From Enterobacteriaceae bacterium 4M9 (GTDB lineage Bacteria; Pseudomonadota; Gammaproteobacteria; Enterobacterales; Enterobacteriaceae), in assembly GCA_010092695.1 (NCBI GenBank), contig JAADJJ010000001.1, forward strand, positions 310,001-374,000: a DNA stretch of 64,000 bases. Reading direction: 5' to 3'. The notes under the pieces are model-generated. The model did no database searches. It was given only the letters and a program-made list of their open reading frames with translations, and was not told the origin of the DNA. Within the stretch, counting starts at the first letter, position 1; each line of letters opens with the position of its first letter. The translations under genes and the position numbers were made by a program. Below are positions 23,948 through 32,996 of the stretch, one piece after another.

Positions 23948-26118
23948 GTGTCTCCATTTCACTGAATGCGGCCGTTTTTGACGCTCTGCGCCACTGGGTC
24001 AACGTCACGCGCCAGCAGGCGCCTTTGCTGGATGACGTGGCTGACGGTATCCAGCTGCGCCTGTTGCAGTTGCAGCGTCGCTATACCTATTGCGAAACCG
24101 CCGCCGCACAACTGCCGACCGTGGGGCTTTGGGGCCACAGCGCCCGCGGCAAGGCGCATCTGCGCGACAGGCTGATCAAGCGCGCGGCGAATGATACGGT
24201 GGATTTTCTTACGGCCCTTGCCGATGAGGGCTGCCCGGCGCAGATGGCGGTGCGATTTGGTCCGCGTAGCTGGCCGGAGCAGCAAGGTTATCCGCTATGT
24301 CTGATGCTGGTGAACGAAGGCGAACTGGTACAAATCTTCCTGCGTCATTATCTCGCGGGTGCGGGCACGCTGGCGTTTGATGAGGCCGAGATGTGTCGTC
24401 GCCTCGACGAGGCGCGCCGTAGCTATGATAACGGTGAGATGAGCGGGATTGATGCCGGCCAGGTTGCCCAACTGGCGGCAGAATATCGCCGTCTTGCCGG
24501 TGGCACGGCGAGCGTCACGGAATCAGAAACCTGGTTTCGCATGTCAGAGCAGCTGCCACAGCTGAGTGTAGCCCAGCGCGCGCGCTGCTTTGCGCTGCTG
24601 TGGGGCGACAACAGCGCGCTGACCGTTCGCTGGCTGACGCTGGCAACGTTGCTTCAACAGCTGGGTAACGCCCGCTATGTGCTGGCACCGGAACTGCTGG
24701 CCGTTGACCGGTTTCGTTTGCCTGCAAAAGATTTCCTCGCACCAGACAGCCAGCTTCCCGGTGAGGCAGCAGCGCAGGTTAGCGTGTGCCCGCTGGCGGT
24801 AGATGTCGTACAGGCGCCGGTTGCGGTGCCGCGCGTGCTGCTTTCCATGCTGTGTGCCGAAATGATGCTGAGCGCCACGCCGGATGAGGCGCTGGTGGCG
24901 CTAAAAGTGCTCGATATCCCAGGCTATCGCCGCGACGACGGACGTGACTGGTGTGTCAGCAAAAGCAATTTTCTTAGCGAACTGAACCGCCAGCGTTGCC
25001 GCCCGGATCTGCTGCTGGTTTGCCAGGCGGTTCTGGAGAGAAGGGACAACCAGGAAGTGGCCACGCGCCTTATCGACTGGATGCCGGTGAACGCAGAAAA
25101 CCCGCGCGTGGTGTGGGCTATTACGCCGTTTGATGCTCGTTTTGACGCGGCTTCAGGCGTGGAAAGTAACGACGGCGCGGTGCAGAGTTTGCTCGACAGC
25201 ACGCAGTATCCATGGGGCGTCTGCCAGGCGCTGACCGATAATGACACACAGCGTATGGTGCGTTGGTTAAGCGAGACGCTGAGCGATGCAAACCGCGAGG
25301 CTGACGCTGCACGCAACCATCAGGCGTTGGCAGAGCAGGTCAGCGAGCTGCTGCGCCGCTGGCTGTCGCCGCCGGGCGTGCATGATGAGCAGTGGCGTCA
25401 GCCGCTTGAAGAGATGCTGCGTACGCTACAGCAGGATGCCGCAGAACATGGCACCTTGCTCAATGCGCTGTTGCCATCTCGTAGCGCGCTACAGCAATTA
25501 TGGCAGCAGCATCCGCCCTCTCAGGAAACCACCCCGGGCCTGTTTGACGCTACCATCGATCTCTTCTCTGAGCAGGTGCCTAATGCACCGACGCAGGAAG
25601 CCAGCCTGGACGACTTTGAGCACGCCGTGCAGCGGCTATGGGTTAATCACCTGCGCCAGTGGGCAGAAAAAGAGAACGACGGTCTAAGTTTGTCGGCGGC
25701 GCAGCGCCGCACGCTGTGCGATATCCTGATAACGATGAGCTATCGTCTGGATTTACCGGGTTTGTTCAGCAAAGTGCTGGCAGGCTGTGAGCGCAGCGCG
25801 CTGGCTGATAGTACGCGCGTGATGTCTGAGTTAAGCGATTTCATTACCTGGCTTGGCTACGTTGGGCAGGATGCCGCCACGCGCCCGGCCAGCCGCTGGA
25901 ATCCCGGTCACCCGGTGTTCTCGCTTGGCGTGCGTGCGCGTAGCGACGAGCGCCTGACGAAGCTTGATGCGAACCCGGTGCATGCGGCGACTAATTACGT
26001 CTACGACTGGCTGGTGGCACTGTGGACGCGAGCGGTGGAGAACGTGAGCTATCGCCATCCGCTGGATGTCAGCCCGGAGGCCGGACAAATGCTGAGGACG
26101 CTGCTCGGCGTGAAGTGA
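23944..26118 (+). CDS. srfC: SrfC, GTPase-like putative effector
   Basis: 724 residues. The N-terminal part has a P-loop-like sequence, GHSARGKAH at residues 64-72, in which the usual GK[ST] is GKA. A G3-like LDIPG occurs at 323-327, and ITPFDARFD is in a plausible G4 position. This is the layout of a dynamin-like or YjeQ-like large GTPase, but the Ser/Thr that coordinates magnesium is missing, so activity may be weak or lost. The C-terminal part is helical. A terminator follows, closing the srfABC operon. Family naming is firm; GTPase function is inferred. Confidence 0.83.
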   Translation: MSVSISLNAAVFDALRHWVNVTRQQAPLLDDVADGIQLRLLQLQRRYTYCETAAAQLPTVGLWGHSARGKAHLRDRLIKRAANDTVDFLTALADEGCPAQMAVRFGPRSWPEQQGYPLCLMLVNEGELVQIFLRHYLAGAGTLAFDEAEMCRRLDEARRSYDNGEMSGIDAGQVAQLAAEYRRLAGGTASVTESETWFRMSEQLPQLSVAQRARCFALLWGDNSALTVRWLTLATLLQQLGNARYVLAPELLAVDRFRLPAKDFLAPDSQLPGEAAAQVSVCPLAVDVVQAPVAVPRVLLSMLCAEMMLSATPDEALVALKVLDIPGYRRDDGRDWCVSKSNFLSELNRQRCRPDLLLVCQAVLERRDNQEVATRLIDWMPVNAENPRVVWAITPFDARFDAASGVESNDGAVQSLLDSTQYPWGVCQALTDNDTQRMVRWLSETLSDANREADAARNHQALAEQVSELLRRWLSPPGVHDEQWRQPLEEMLRTLQQDAAEHGTLLNALLPSRSALQQLWQQHPPSQETTPGLFDATIDLFSEQVPNAPTQEASLDDFEHAVQRLWVNHLRQWAEKENDGLSLSAAQRRTLCDILITMSYRLDLPGLFSKVLAGCERSALADSTRVMSELSDFITWLGYVGQDAATRPASRWNPGHPVFSLGVRARSDERLTKLDANPVHAATNYVYDWLVALWTRAVENVSYRHPLDVSPEAGQMLRTLLGVK

Positions 26119-26147
26119 GTTTGGGTATAAATGTTTGTGCATTGAGG

Positions 26148-26172
26148 AAGCCACCTGCGGGTGGCTTTTTTT
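26148..26172 (+). terminator. Rho-independent terminator of srfABC
   Basis: AAGCCACC (26148-26155) pairs with GGTGGCTT (26160-26167) around TGCG, followed by a run of Ts. Confidence 0.9.
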
Positions 26173-26496
26173 GTAGGCGAGGGGCCTGCAATGTATTTCT
26201 ATTCTACGCAACGCATTGGTTATAAGAGGGGCACAGGCGGGGAAGTTCTTCTTTATATAAGGCTGAGAGTCAGTACCTGGGCAACTGGCTGCTGGTTTTT
26301 TGTTTTATGTGTTTAGTATTTTCCTGGTACGGTGGAATGTGCCGCTCGCTATGACGTCTGCATTCACAGGTGGGCTATGGCGTACAGCCAGGCCGTTTCA
26401 GATTTAACAGACTGAGCTGCGTTTGCTGGTGAGGATAACCGTGCAGTACGCCGTTTTTCATTTTCTGTGGCGCCCGTTTTTCCTGACTCTCGCCCA
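26173..26496. other. intergenic space between convergent srfABC and MCP
   Basis: About 320 bases between two facing terminators. I see no gene, RNA or repeat. Confidence 0.5.
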
Positions 26497-26497
26497 T

Positions 26498-26523
26498 AAA
26501 AAAACCAGGCTTTCGCCTGGCTT
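26498..26523 (-). terminator. Rho-independent terminator of the MCP gene
   Basis: On the minus strand CCAGGC-GAAA-GCCTGG is followed by seven Ts (complement of 26498-26504). Confidence 0.9.
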
Positions 26524-26547
26524 TGGGTATTAACTCAATCTGGATAT

Positions 26548-28194
26548 TTAGAACGTATCCCACTCGTCGTGGTGATCGTTTTTATCTTCTTTAACAACCG
26601 GCTTCGCTTTTTTCATCGGGCGTTCGGTACGGGTGAGCTGTGGTTCTGCGCGCACGTAGCCGCGCTTTTCGCTTATCTGGAAAATCGACACGCTGTCTTT
26701 GAGGTTGTTGGCCTGTGAAGACATGGTGGTGGAGACGGCGGCCACTTCTTCAACCAGCGCGGCGTTCTGCTGTGTCACCAGATCCATCTCGTTAATGGCC
26801 TGTGCAATCTGGTCGATACCGGTGCTCTGCTCGTCGGTGGCCGAGGTGATTTCATTCATGATATCGCTGACTTGCGCAACAGAGGTCACGATACCCTGAA
26901 TGGTTTCCCCGGCTTTTTCTACCAGCTTCGCGCCGTCGTTTACGCTGTCGACGGAGTTGGAAATCAGGCCGCTAATCTCTTTAGCAGCATCGGAACTGCG
27001 TTTGGCAAGGTTTCGCACTTCGCTTGCTACCACGGCAAAGCCGCGGCCCTGCTCACCGGCACGGGCGGCTTCCACCGCAGCGTTAAGCGCCAGGATGTTG
27101 GTCTGATTAGCGATGCTGTCGATAACGGAGTTGATATCAGCAATGCGGCGTGAACTTTCGGTAATCTGGTTCATGGTCTGGATGACGTTGGTCATCACTT
27201 CACCACCTTTGCGTGCAACATCGCTCGCATGGACCGTCAGCTGGCTGGCGTGGCGGGCGTTATCCGCATTCTGCTTAACCGTGATGCGCAACTCTTCCAT
27301 ACTGGCAGCGGTTTCCTGGAGTGCTGCGGCCTGCTGTTCGGTGCGTGAAGACAGGTCATTATTACCCACTTCAATCTCGCCAGCGCTGTTGGTGATGCCG
27401 TATGAACCATCCTGAATTTTACTGGCCATGTCTGCAAGTGAGGTCTGCATGTTTTTAAGCGCTGTCAGCATATCGCCGATTTCATTACGCGCGCCAGTAT
27501 CGAACTGGTGGTACAGCTCACCGCGGCCAATGGCCTCAAGGGTTTCTGCGGTAAATGTCAGGCGCTGGAACAGGTGTTTACGCAACCAGAAGCTGGCGAA
27601 AACAGAGATAAGCACCATGATAGTGATAAAGATGATAGCGACCAGAACCGAGTTATTACGGTCGCTTTCTGCTTTTTTCTGCGCCGCCTGGCTCAGGGAT
27701 TCGTTCAGTGCCATATACCTGTCGATGGCATCACGGAACTGGCGCTCATAGGTGCCATTGTCAAAACCACTATTATTGTGCGCAGCCAGCTGTTGTATGT
27801 TGCTTTCATAGCGCGCATGCAACACCGTGAAGGTGTTGTTGATTTCATCGCTGAGGCGGCGAGTTTCGTCAGAGGATTTCTCAAAACCCTGGAAATTGAC
27901 TGCATGCGCTTTTGATCTGCGCATCATATCCTGCAGCTCTGCGTGTCGGCGTTCGAATTCTGCCGGCTGTATGGTCGGGTCGTTATGCACATAGTTGAGG
28001 TCGGCACGTACGTTATCCACGGCATCAACGAGACGCGTAAGTTCGCGTGAGTTCTTATCGGCAAGCCCGAACAAGGTGAAAGACTGGCTGGTTCTGTTAG
28101 CGTTAATAATGACCAGCGCATTGGCCAGTAAGGTAATCGCACAAAATATAACCAGCGCACCTTTCATGTACGTGGAAAGCTTAAGGGTTTTCAT
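26548..28194 (-). CDS. methyl-accepting chemotaxis protein (Tsr/Tar type)
   Basis: 548-residue inner-membrane chemoreceptor. TM1 is about residues 12-34, a periplasmic ligand domain follows, TM2 is about 187-210 (VLVAIIFITIMVLISVFA), then HAMP and the cytoplasmic signalling hairpin with LALNAAVEAARAGEQGRG. The protein ends in EWDTF, a variant of the NWETF/NWESF pentapeptide that tethers CheR and CheB. A sigma-28 promoter lies just upstream. It sits beside fliA and is monocistronic. The ligand is not predictable; the periplasmic region looks like a four-helix bundle. Confidence 0.95.
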   Translation of the reverse strand: MKTLKLSTYMKGALVIFCAITLLANALVIINANRTSQSFTLFGLADKNSRELTRLVDAVDNVRADLNYVHNDPTIQPAEFERRHAELQDMMRRSKAHAVNFQGFEKSSDETRRLSDEINNTFTVLHARYESNIQQLAAHNNSGFDNGTYERQFRDAIDRYMALNESLSQAAQKKAESDRNNSVLVAIIFITIMVLISVFASFWLRKHLFQRLTFTAETLEAIGRGELYHQFDTGARNEIGDMLTALKNMQTSLADMASKIQDGSYGITNSAGEIEVGNNDLSSRTEQQAAALQETAASMEELRITVKQNADNARHASQLTVHASDVARKGGEVMTNVIQTMNQITESSRRIADINSVIDSIANQTNILALNAAVEAARAGEQGRGFAVVASEVRNLAKRSSDAAKEISGLISNSVDSVNDGAKLVEKAGETIQGIVTSVAQVSDIMNEITSATDEQSTGIDQIAQAINEMDLVTQQNAALVEEVAAVSTTMSSQANNLKDSVSIFQISEKRGYVRAEPQLTRTERPMKKAKPVVKEDKNDHHDEWDTF

Positions 28195-28230
28195 TTCACA
28201 TTCTTCCTGAATAGATATCTGACTTTAGGC

Positions 28231-28257
28231 ATATCGGCACGGTGAGCGGAAACTTGC
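28231..28257 (-). promoter_or_regulatory. sigma-28 (FliA) promoter of the MCP gene
   Basis: Minus strand: GCAAGTTT, 11 bases, GCCGATAT. It fits the enteric TAAAGTTT-N11-GCCGATAA consensus closely and is about 35 bases before the start. Confidence 0.85.
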
Positions 28258-28348
28258 GCAATGTGCACAATTATTGCGCATCAGAAGCGGTAAAAATGCG
28301 TCAGCATCCTGAGAAAGGCGCTGACGCTTTTTTACAGTTGAACTGACG

Positions 28349-29074
28349 TTAATCAGCGAGCTGCAGGCGGGCGCGCAGGCGTTTGATAACCTGGCTATGA
28401 AGCTGGCTGACGCGTGGTTCACCGACGCCCAGGACGGCACCGATTTCCTTCATGTTCAGCTCTTGTTGGTAATAAAGGTTGAGCAGTAGCTGTTCACGTT
28501 CCGGCAGGCGTTGGATCTCTTCGATAACGCGCTGGCGCATGGTGCTGGAAAGTAACTGCTGGAGCGGGTTTTGCTGCTCGTGCTGATCGCCTGGCTGTTC
28601 CACGCCGCCGTTCTGCTCATCCTGAAGCTCGTCCAGAGAGAACAGTTGGCTGGTGTTGGTATCCATCAGGATCTGCTGATAGGTTTCCAGCGGCACGTCA
28701 AGCTCTTGCGCCACTTCCGTTTCCGTTGCGGCACGTCCGAGGCGCTGTTCCACCCGGCGGATGGCCGACGCAACGTCACGCGCGTTGCTGCGCACACGGC
28801 GTGGTACCCAGTCGCGCTCGCGCAACTCGTCCATCATGGCCCAGCGCACACGCTGGGTTATCCAGGTGCGCAGCTGCGTGCCCTGCTGCGGATCGTAGCC
28901 ATCAATGGCGCCCAGCAACCCGATCATGCCGGCCTGGATAAGGTCATCCAGTTCCACGCTTGCGGGCAACCGCACCTGCAAACGCAGGGCTTCATGGCGC
29001 ACCAGGGGAGCATACTCTGTCCACAGCGCGTTTTTTTCTGTCACAGTCCCGGCTTGGGTATATAAGTTGTTCAC
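28349..29074 (-). CDS. fliA: flagellar sigma factor FliA (sigma-28)
   Basis: RNA polymerase sigma factor for late flagellar genes. Region 2 (YAPLVRHEALRLQ, then DDLIQAGMIGLL), region 3 and the C-terminal region 4 helix-turn-helix (MKEIGAVLGVGEPRVSQLHSQ) are all present. I chose the GTG at 29074, which gives MNNLYTQAG, aligning with the E. coli N-terminus MNSLYTAEG, itself a GTG start. The alternative GTG at 29080 would add two residues. Length is 241 against 239 in E. coli. In E. coli fliZ follows; here the MCP does, so fliZ is absent from this position. Confidence 0.96.
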   Translation of the reverse strand: MNNLYTQAGTVTEKNALWTEYAPLVRHEALRLQVRLPASVELDDLIQAGMIGLLGAIDGYDPQQGTQLRTWITQRVRWAMMDELRERDWVPRRVRSNARDVASAIRRVEQRLGRAATETEVAQELDVPLETYQQILMDTNTSQLFSLDELQDEQNGGVEQPGDQHEQQNPLQQLLSSTMRQRVIEEIQRLPEREQLLLNLYYQQELNMKEIGAVLGVGEPRVSQLHSQVIKRLRARLQLAD

Positions 29075-29186
29075 AGTCACGCTTATCCGACAATCTAAAA
29101 ATCATGCTTATTATCGTTGGCTGGCACAAAATCAATTGCTGAATAAACCTGCGAAACGGCCCCTTATTTCTGTGGATTGCGGCCAT

Positions 29187-29216
29187 AAAAAAACCCCACC
29201 GCGCTGCGATGGGGTT
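29187..29216 (-). terminator. Rho-independent terminator of fliC1
   Basis: Minus strand AACCCCA pairs with TGGGGTT across an 11-base loop, followed by Ts. It separates fliC1 from fliA. Confidence 0.85.
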
Positions 29217-29239
29217 CAGTGTGCTGTTTAGCGTGCGAA

Positions 29240-30301
29240 TTAACGCAGCAGAGACAGTACGTTCTGCGGAACCTGGTTAGCCTGCGCCAGAACCGTGGTG
29301 CCAGCCTGCTGCAGGATCTGCGCGCGGCTCATGTTGGACACTTCGGTCGCGTAGTCCGCGTCCAGGATACGGGAGCGGGAAGCAGACAGGTTGTTTACGG
29401 TGCTGTCCAGGTTGTTGATAACAGAATCGAAACGGTTCTGTACCGCACCCAGGCCAGAGCGCAGTTCGTCAACCTGAGCGATAGCGGCGTCGATGGTTGC
29501 CAGCGGGTTCAGCGCTTTATCCAGTGCAGCGATAGCAGCGGCATCGTCATCCGGGTCCAGTGTGTCACCGAGAGCCAGTACCGGGTTAGCACCTGAATCA
29601 TCGATTTCCACTTCGGTATAAGTTTTAGTGCCATCGGTGCCGGTAACAACATCATAGAACTTACCATCAACGCTCATCAGGTCGCCCTGGATAGCAGCCA
29701 TGCTGTCTGCGTCCAGCTTGATGGAGTTGCCACCAATTTCAATGGTGCCGGTGGTGTGTTTCTGCGCGATATCTTTCACGCTGAAGCCGTCCATACCCAG
29801 TGTTTCTGCACTCATTTCGTGCAGGTTGATTTCGATGGTCTGGCCATCGTTGGCACCAACCTGGATGCTCAGGGTCTGGTCTTTGCTCAGTACCTTCACG
29901 CCGTTGAACTCAGTCTGCTCAGCGATACGGTTGATTTCGTCCAGACGCTGGTCGATTTCGTCCTGGATGGACTTACGGTCAGACTCAGAGTTGGTGGCAT
30001 TCTGTGCCTGTACAGACAGACGACGGATGTTCTGCAGGTTGTCGTTGATTTCGTTCAGCGCGCCTTCGGTGGTCTGTGCCAGAGAGATACCGTCGTTGGC
30101 GTTACGGGACGCCTGGCTCAGGCCGTTGATGTTGGCGGTGAAGCGGTTAGAAATCGCCTGACCAGCTGCATCGTCTTTGGCGCTGTTGATACGCAGACCC
30201 GAAGACAGACGCTCAATTGCGGTGCCCAGTGCGCCCTGAGAACGGTTCATGTTGTTCTGAGCGGTCAGAGACAGAGTATTGGTATTGATGACCTGTGCCA
30301 T
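29240..30301 (-). CDS. fliC: flagellin, copy 1
   Basis: Filament subunit of 353 residues. The conserved N-terminal D0/D1 (MAQVINTNTLSLTAQNNM) and C-terminal D1/D0 (SNMSRAQILQQAGTTVLAQA) flank a short variable core at about residues 175-275. I start at ATG 30301, the canonical MAQV, which has AAAGGAAA at correct spacing; ATG at 30307 is too close to it. No cysteine is present. It reads opposite to fliD, with facing sigma-28 promoters. A second flagellin with nearly identical ends lies at 34834-35925 in inverted orientation. Confidence 0.97.
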   Translation of the reverse strand: MAQVINTNTLSLTAQNNMNRSQGALGTAIERLSSGLRINSAKDDAAGQAISNRFTANINGLSQASRNANDGISLAQTTEGALNEINDNLQNIRRLSVQAQNATNSESDRKSIQDEIDQRLDEINRIAEQTEFNGVKVLSKDQTLSIQVGANDGQTIEINLHEMSAETLGMDGFSVKDIAQKHTTGTIEIGGNSIKLDADSMAAIQGDLMSVDGKFYDVVTGTDGTKTYTEVEIDDSGANPVLALGDTLDPDDDAAAIAALDKALNPLATIDAAIAQVDELRSGLGAVQNRFDSVINNLDSTVNNLSASRSRILDADYATEVSNMSRAQILQQAGTTVLAQANQVPQNVLSLLR

Positions 30302-30377
30302 ATTCATTTCCTTTGTTAGCGACGCTGTGGGTTCACAGCGTGTTGAATTCAGTGCGGTGTCCCGCTTGCACTAACAG

Positions 30378-30404
30378 TTATCGGAAGTCGTTTTTATGAC
30401 TTTA
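30378..30404 (-). promoter_or_regulatory. sigma-28 promoter of fliC1
   Basis: Minus strand: TAAAGTCA, 11 bases, TCCGATAA, about 77 bases before the flagellin start. Only three positions depart from consensus. Confidence 0.85.
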
Positions 30405-30620
30405 GAACTTTTTTTAGAAAGATCTGAATTTCTATTTTGATCATGTGGTTAGCACTCATTTTTTTCCTGGAAATCTCCTGGCGCTTTGTGTTCATGTGAC
30501 GAAAACGTTTCCTTTATATAGATCTTGTTTTGCTGCTGTTCGGATAAAGTCAGATATTGAACGCGGGATATAACACGACTTTTGTCGTCTTCTCTCGCTA
30601 TTGGTAAAAACGAAAAGGAT

Positions 30621-30647
30621 TAAACTTCGTTCGAGAAATGCCGATAG
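30621..30647 (+). promoter_or_regulatory. sigma-28 promoter of fliDST
   Basis: TAAACTTC, 11 bases, GCCGATAG, about 52 bases before the fliD start. Spacing is exact. Confidence 0.88.
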
Positions 30648-30698
30648 GTATAGCTGAAAGAACAAAAGAACTCTCAGCAAAGGAAAAGAGTAAACGTT

Positions 30699-32120
30699 AT
30701 GGCAACCATTAGTGGATTAGGCGTCGGCTCCGGTCTGGACACTGCATCTCTTCTGACGCAGATGGCCGCAGCAGAACAGACGCGCTTAACGCCTTATACC
30801 AATCGACAGAATAGCTTCCAGGCAAAAATCTCTGCCTGGGGACAGATTACTGACGCAATGAATACGCTCAAAACCAGCACGAAAGCGCTGAGTGGCGATG
30901 CGTTTAATACCCAGAAAGTCAGCTCTAACGACGCCTTTACGGCGACCACCAGCGCAGGCGCGCTGTCGGGTACACATAAAGTGGTCGTTAACCAGCTGGC
31001 TTCTGCGCACTCGCTGGCCTCTGAGGGCCAGAAAGACGCTGATGAGCGTCTGGGCACCCAGGGTGACGGCACCCGTACTATGGTGATTGAGCAGGCTAAC
31101 GGCGAGGAAATGCGCATTGAGCTGAAGGATGATGAAACGTCCCTCAATCAGATTGCGAAAAAGATTAACGCCGAAGAAGGCGACGTGACCGCAAGCGTCG
31201 TGCGCAGTGATGACGGTTATCAGCTGATTCTGACCTCGAAGAAAACGGGTGAAGAAGGTGAAATGACCGTCCGCGTTGAGGGTGATGACCAGCTCAATGG
31301 CGTGGTTAACTCCAGCAATATGACGGAAATCGGTCAGGCGCAGGACGCAAAGCTGCAGGTTAACGGTATCAGCTACACCCGCTCCAGCAACAACGTGACC
31401 GACATCCTGCCTAACGTGACGCTGACGCTGAACAAAGTCTCCACCGATCAGGAAAATGGCGAACAGCTGACGCTGACACCGGATACCGCCGCCACCAAAA
31501 CCGGGATTCAGGATTTCGTTAAGAACTACAACGCGCTCCTGAGTGCCACCAGCAGCGCCAGCAAGTGGGTGCAAAACGACAGCTCTGGCCTGATGGATGG
31601 CGAAGTGGCCACCCAGAACAGCCAGAACGGCGCGTTGATGGGCGACTCTATGCTGCGCGGTATGGTCGGCGAATTCCGTGGGCTTGCTAACGGCACCTAC
31701 GGTGAGTCCGATGCCGAAATCCGTGCGCTGGCGGATATTGGTATCAAAATTGATGCCTCTACCGGCCAGATGACGCTGGATGAAGCCAAGCTGGACAAAG
31801 CGCTGGCGGATAACCCGGAGCAGGTGCAGAAGATGTTTGTTGGCACCAGCGACAACCCGGGCCTGGCGGTACAGATGACAGAAGTCATCACCAAATACGC
31901 CGGTGATGAAGACCAGAAAGTTGATGGTCTTATCAAAGAAGCCAAAGACGGCCTCGATGAGCAGCTCAAACTGGTGAAAACCCAGATTGATAAAACGCAG
32001 GTGCTTATTGATGCCCAGGTAGAGCGCTACCGCCGACAGTTTCAGAACCTGGACTCTGTCATGACCCAGCTTTCCGGTACCAGCAACTCGCTGACCGCTA
32101 TGCTGATGCAGTACTCATAA
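30699..32120 (+). CDS. fliD: flagellar filament cap protein FliD (HAP2)
   Basis: Exported cap protein that folds flagellin subunits at the filament tip. The length is 473 residues, close to the enteric norm. The N-terminus (MATISGLGVGSGLDTASLLTQM) and the C-terminal coiled-coil region (ending LSGTSNSLTAMLMQYS) are conserved family ends, and the middle is variable. No cysteine is seen, as usual for axial proteins. It leads fliD-fliS-fliT behind a sigma-28 promoter. Confidence 0.96.
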   Translation: MATISGLGVGSGLDTASLLTQMAAAEQTRLTPYTNRQNSFQAKISAWGQITDAMNTLKTSTKALSGDAFNTQKVSSNDAFTATTSAGALSGTHKVVVNQLASAHSLASEGQKDADERLGTQGDGTRTMVIEQANGEEMRIELKDDETSLNQIAKKINAEEGDVTASVVRSDDGYQLILTSKKTGEEGEMTVRVEGDDQLNGVVNSSNMTEIGQAQDAKLQVNGISYTRSSNNVTDILPNVTLTLNKVSTDQENGEQLTLTPDTAATKTGIQDFVKNYNALLSATSSASKWVQNDSSGLMDGEVATQNSQNGALMGDSMLRGMVGEFRGLANGTYGESDAEIRALADIGIKIDASTGQMTLDEAKLDKALADNPEQVQKMFVGTSDNPGLAVQMTEVITKYAGDEDQKVDGLIKEAKDGLDEQLKLVKTQIDKTQVLIDAQVERYRRQFQNLDSVMTQLSGTSNSLTAMLMQYS

Positions 32121-32139
32121 TGACAGTAATACACCACGA

Positions 32140-32158
32140 CGGCGCCTGTTTGGCGCCG
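32140..32158 (+). other. hairpin between fliD and fliS
   Basis: CGGCGCC-TGTTT-GGCGCCG forms a tight stem without a T-tract. It may protect or process fliD mRNA or partly attenuate fliST. Confidence 0.55.
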
Positions 32159-32180
32159 GATTCAGGGAAGGAGATGAAAC

Positions 32181-32567
32181 ATGTACGGTAGTCAGGGCGT
32201 TAAGGCTTATGCGCAGGTTGATTTGCAAAGCCGGGTACAGTCAGCCAGCCCACATCAGCTGGTGACCATGCTGTTTGACGGTGCTCACAGTGCGCTGGTG
32301 CGCGCCCGTATTTTGATGGAAAAAGGTGATGTCGCGGCTCGCGGCCAGGCTATCACCAAAGCGATAAACATTATTGATAACGGATTGCGCGCCTCGCTTG
32401 ACCATGAAAAAGGCGGTGAGATTTCGCTCGATCTGGAACAGTTATACGACTACATGACTCGCAGTCTGATGCGAGCCAACTTACACAACGAGATTGATAC
32501 TCTCCTGCACGTCGATGAGCTCTTGATGGGCATCTCGGACGCGTGGAAACAAATTGCGCCGAACTAA
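32181..32567 (+). CDS. fliS: flagellin export chaperone FliS
   Basis: Cytoplasmic chaperone that binds the C-terminal D0 helix of flagellin and delivers it to FlhA. It has 128 residues and the conserved start MYGSQGVKAYAQVDLQSRV, with the ASPHQLVTMLFDGA helix. The ribosome site GGAAGGAGATGAAAC precedes ATG. With two flagellins whose C-termini are identical here, one FliS could serve both. Confidence 0.96.
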   Translation: MYGSQGVKAYAQVDLQSRVQSASPHQLVTMLFDGAHSALVRARILMEKGDVAARGQAITKAINIIDNGLRASLDHEKGGEISLDLEQLYDYMTRSLMRANLHNEIDTLLHVDELLMGISDAWKQIAPN

Positions 32568-32580
32568 AGGTTGATACTGA

Positions 32581-32940
32581 ATGGCTAATTCTGCACTCAT
32601 GGCCGATCTGGCCCTTACTGCTCAGAAATATCAGCATGCTCTGCAGTTGAGCTTTGAAATGCTTGAAACTGCGAAGCAGGGGAAATGGGATGATTTCATT
32701 GAACTGAATACCCACTACATCTTTGCACTGCAAAATGTACTGGAAGAGCACGGAAGCTCGAACCATGAAGATGAAGAGGGGGTTTGCAGCTCGCTGACGC
32801 ACTTGTTGAATAACGAGAATGAAATTCGTCAGCTGCTAAAAGACCGCCTGGACACCCTGAGTGGTAAGATTGATTCTATTCGCCAGAATCAGAAGTGCAG
32901 CAACGCCTATTCCACTCAGCTTTTCTCGCCCTATCGCTAA
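32581..32940 (+). CDS. fliT: FliD export chaperone FliT
   Basis: 119-residue helical protein, close to the usual 121. In enterics FliT escorts FliD and also binds FlhC to reduce FlhDC activity. It follows fliS by 13 bases and ends before a strong terminator, so it closes the fliDST operon. Sequence conservation is modest, so the call relies partly on position and size. Confidence 0.9.
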   Translation: MANSALMADLALTAQKYQHALQLSFEMLETAKQGKWDDFIELNTHYIFALQNVLEEHGSSNHEDEEGVCSSLTHLLNNENEIRQLLKDRLDTLSGKIDSIRQNQKCSNAYSTQLFSPYR

Positions 32941-32972
32941 ACGCGATATCTGAGCGTGGGTTTGAGCGAAAG

Positions 32973-32996
32973 CCCTCTGCTGGCAGAGGGTTTTTT
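32973..32996 (+). terminator. Rho-independent terminator of fliDST
   Basis: CCCTCTGC-TG-GCAGAGGG followed by six Ts. Confidence 0.92.
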
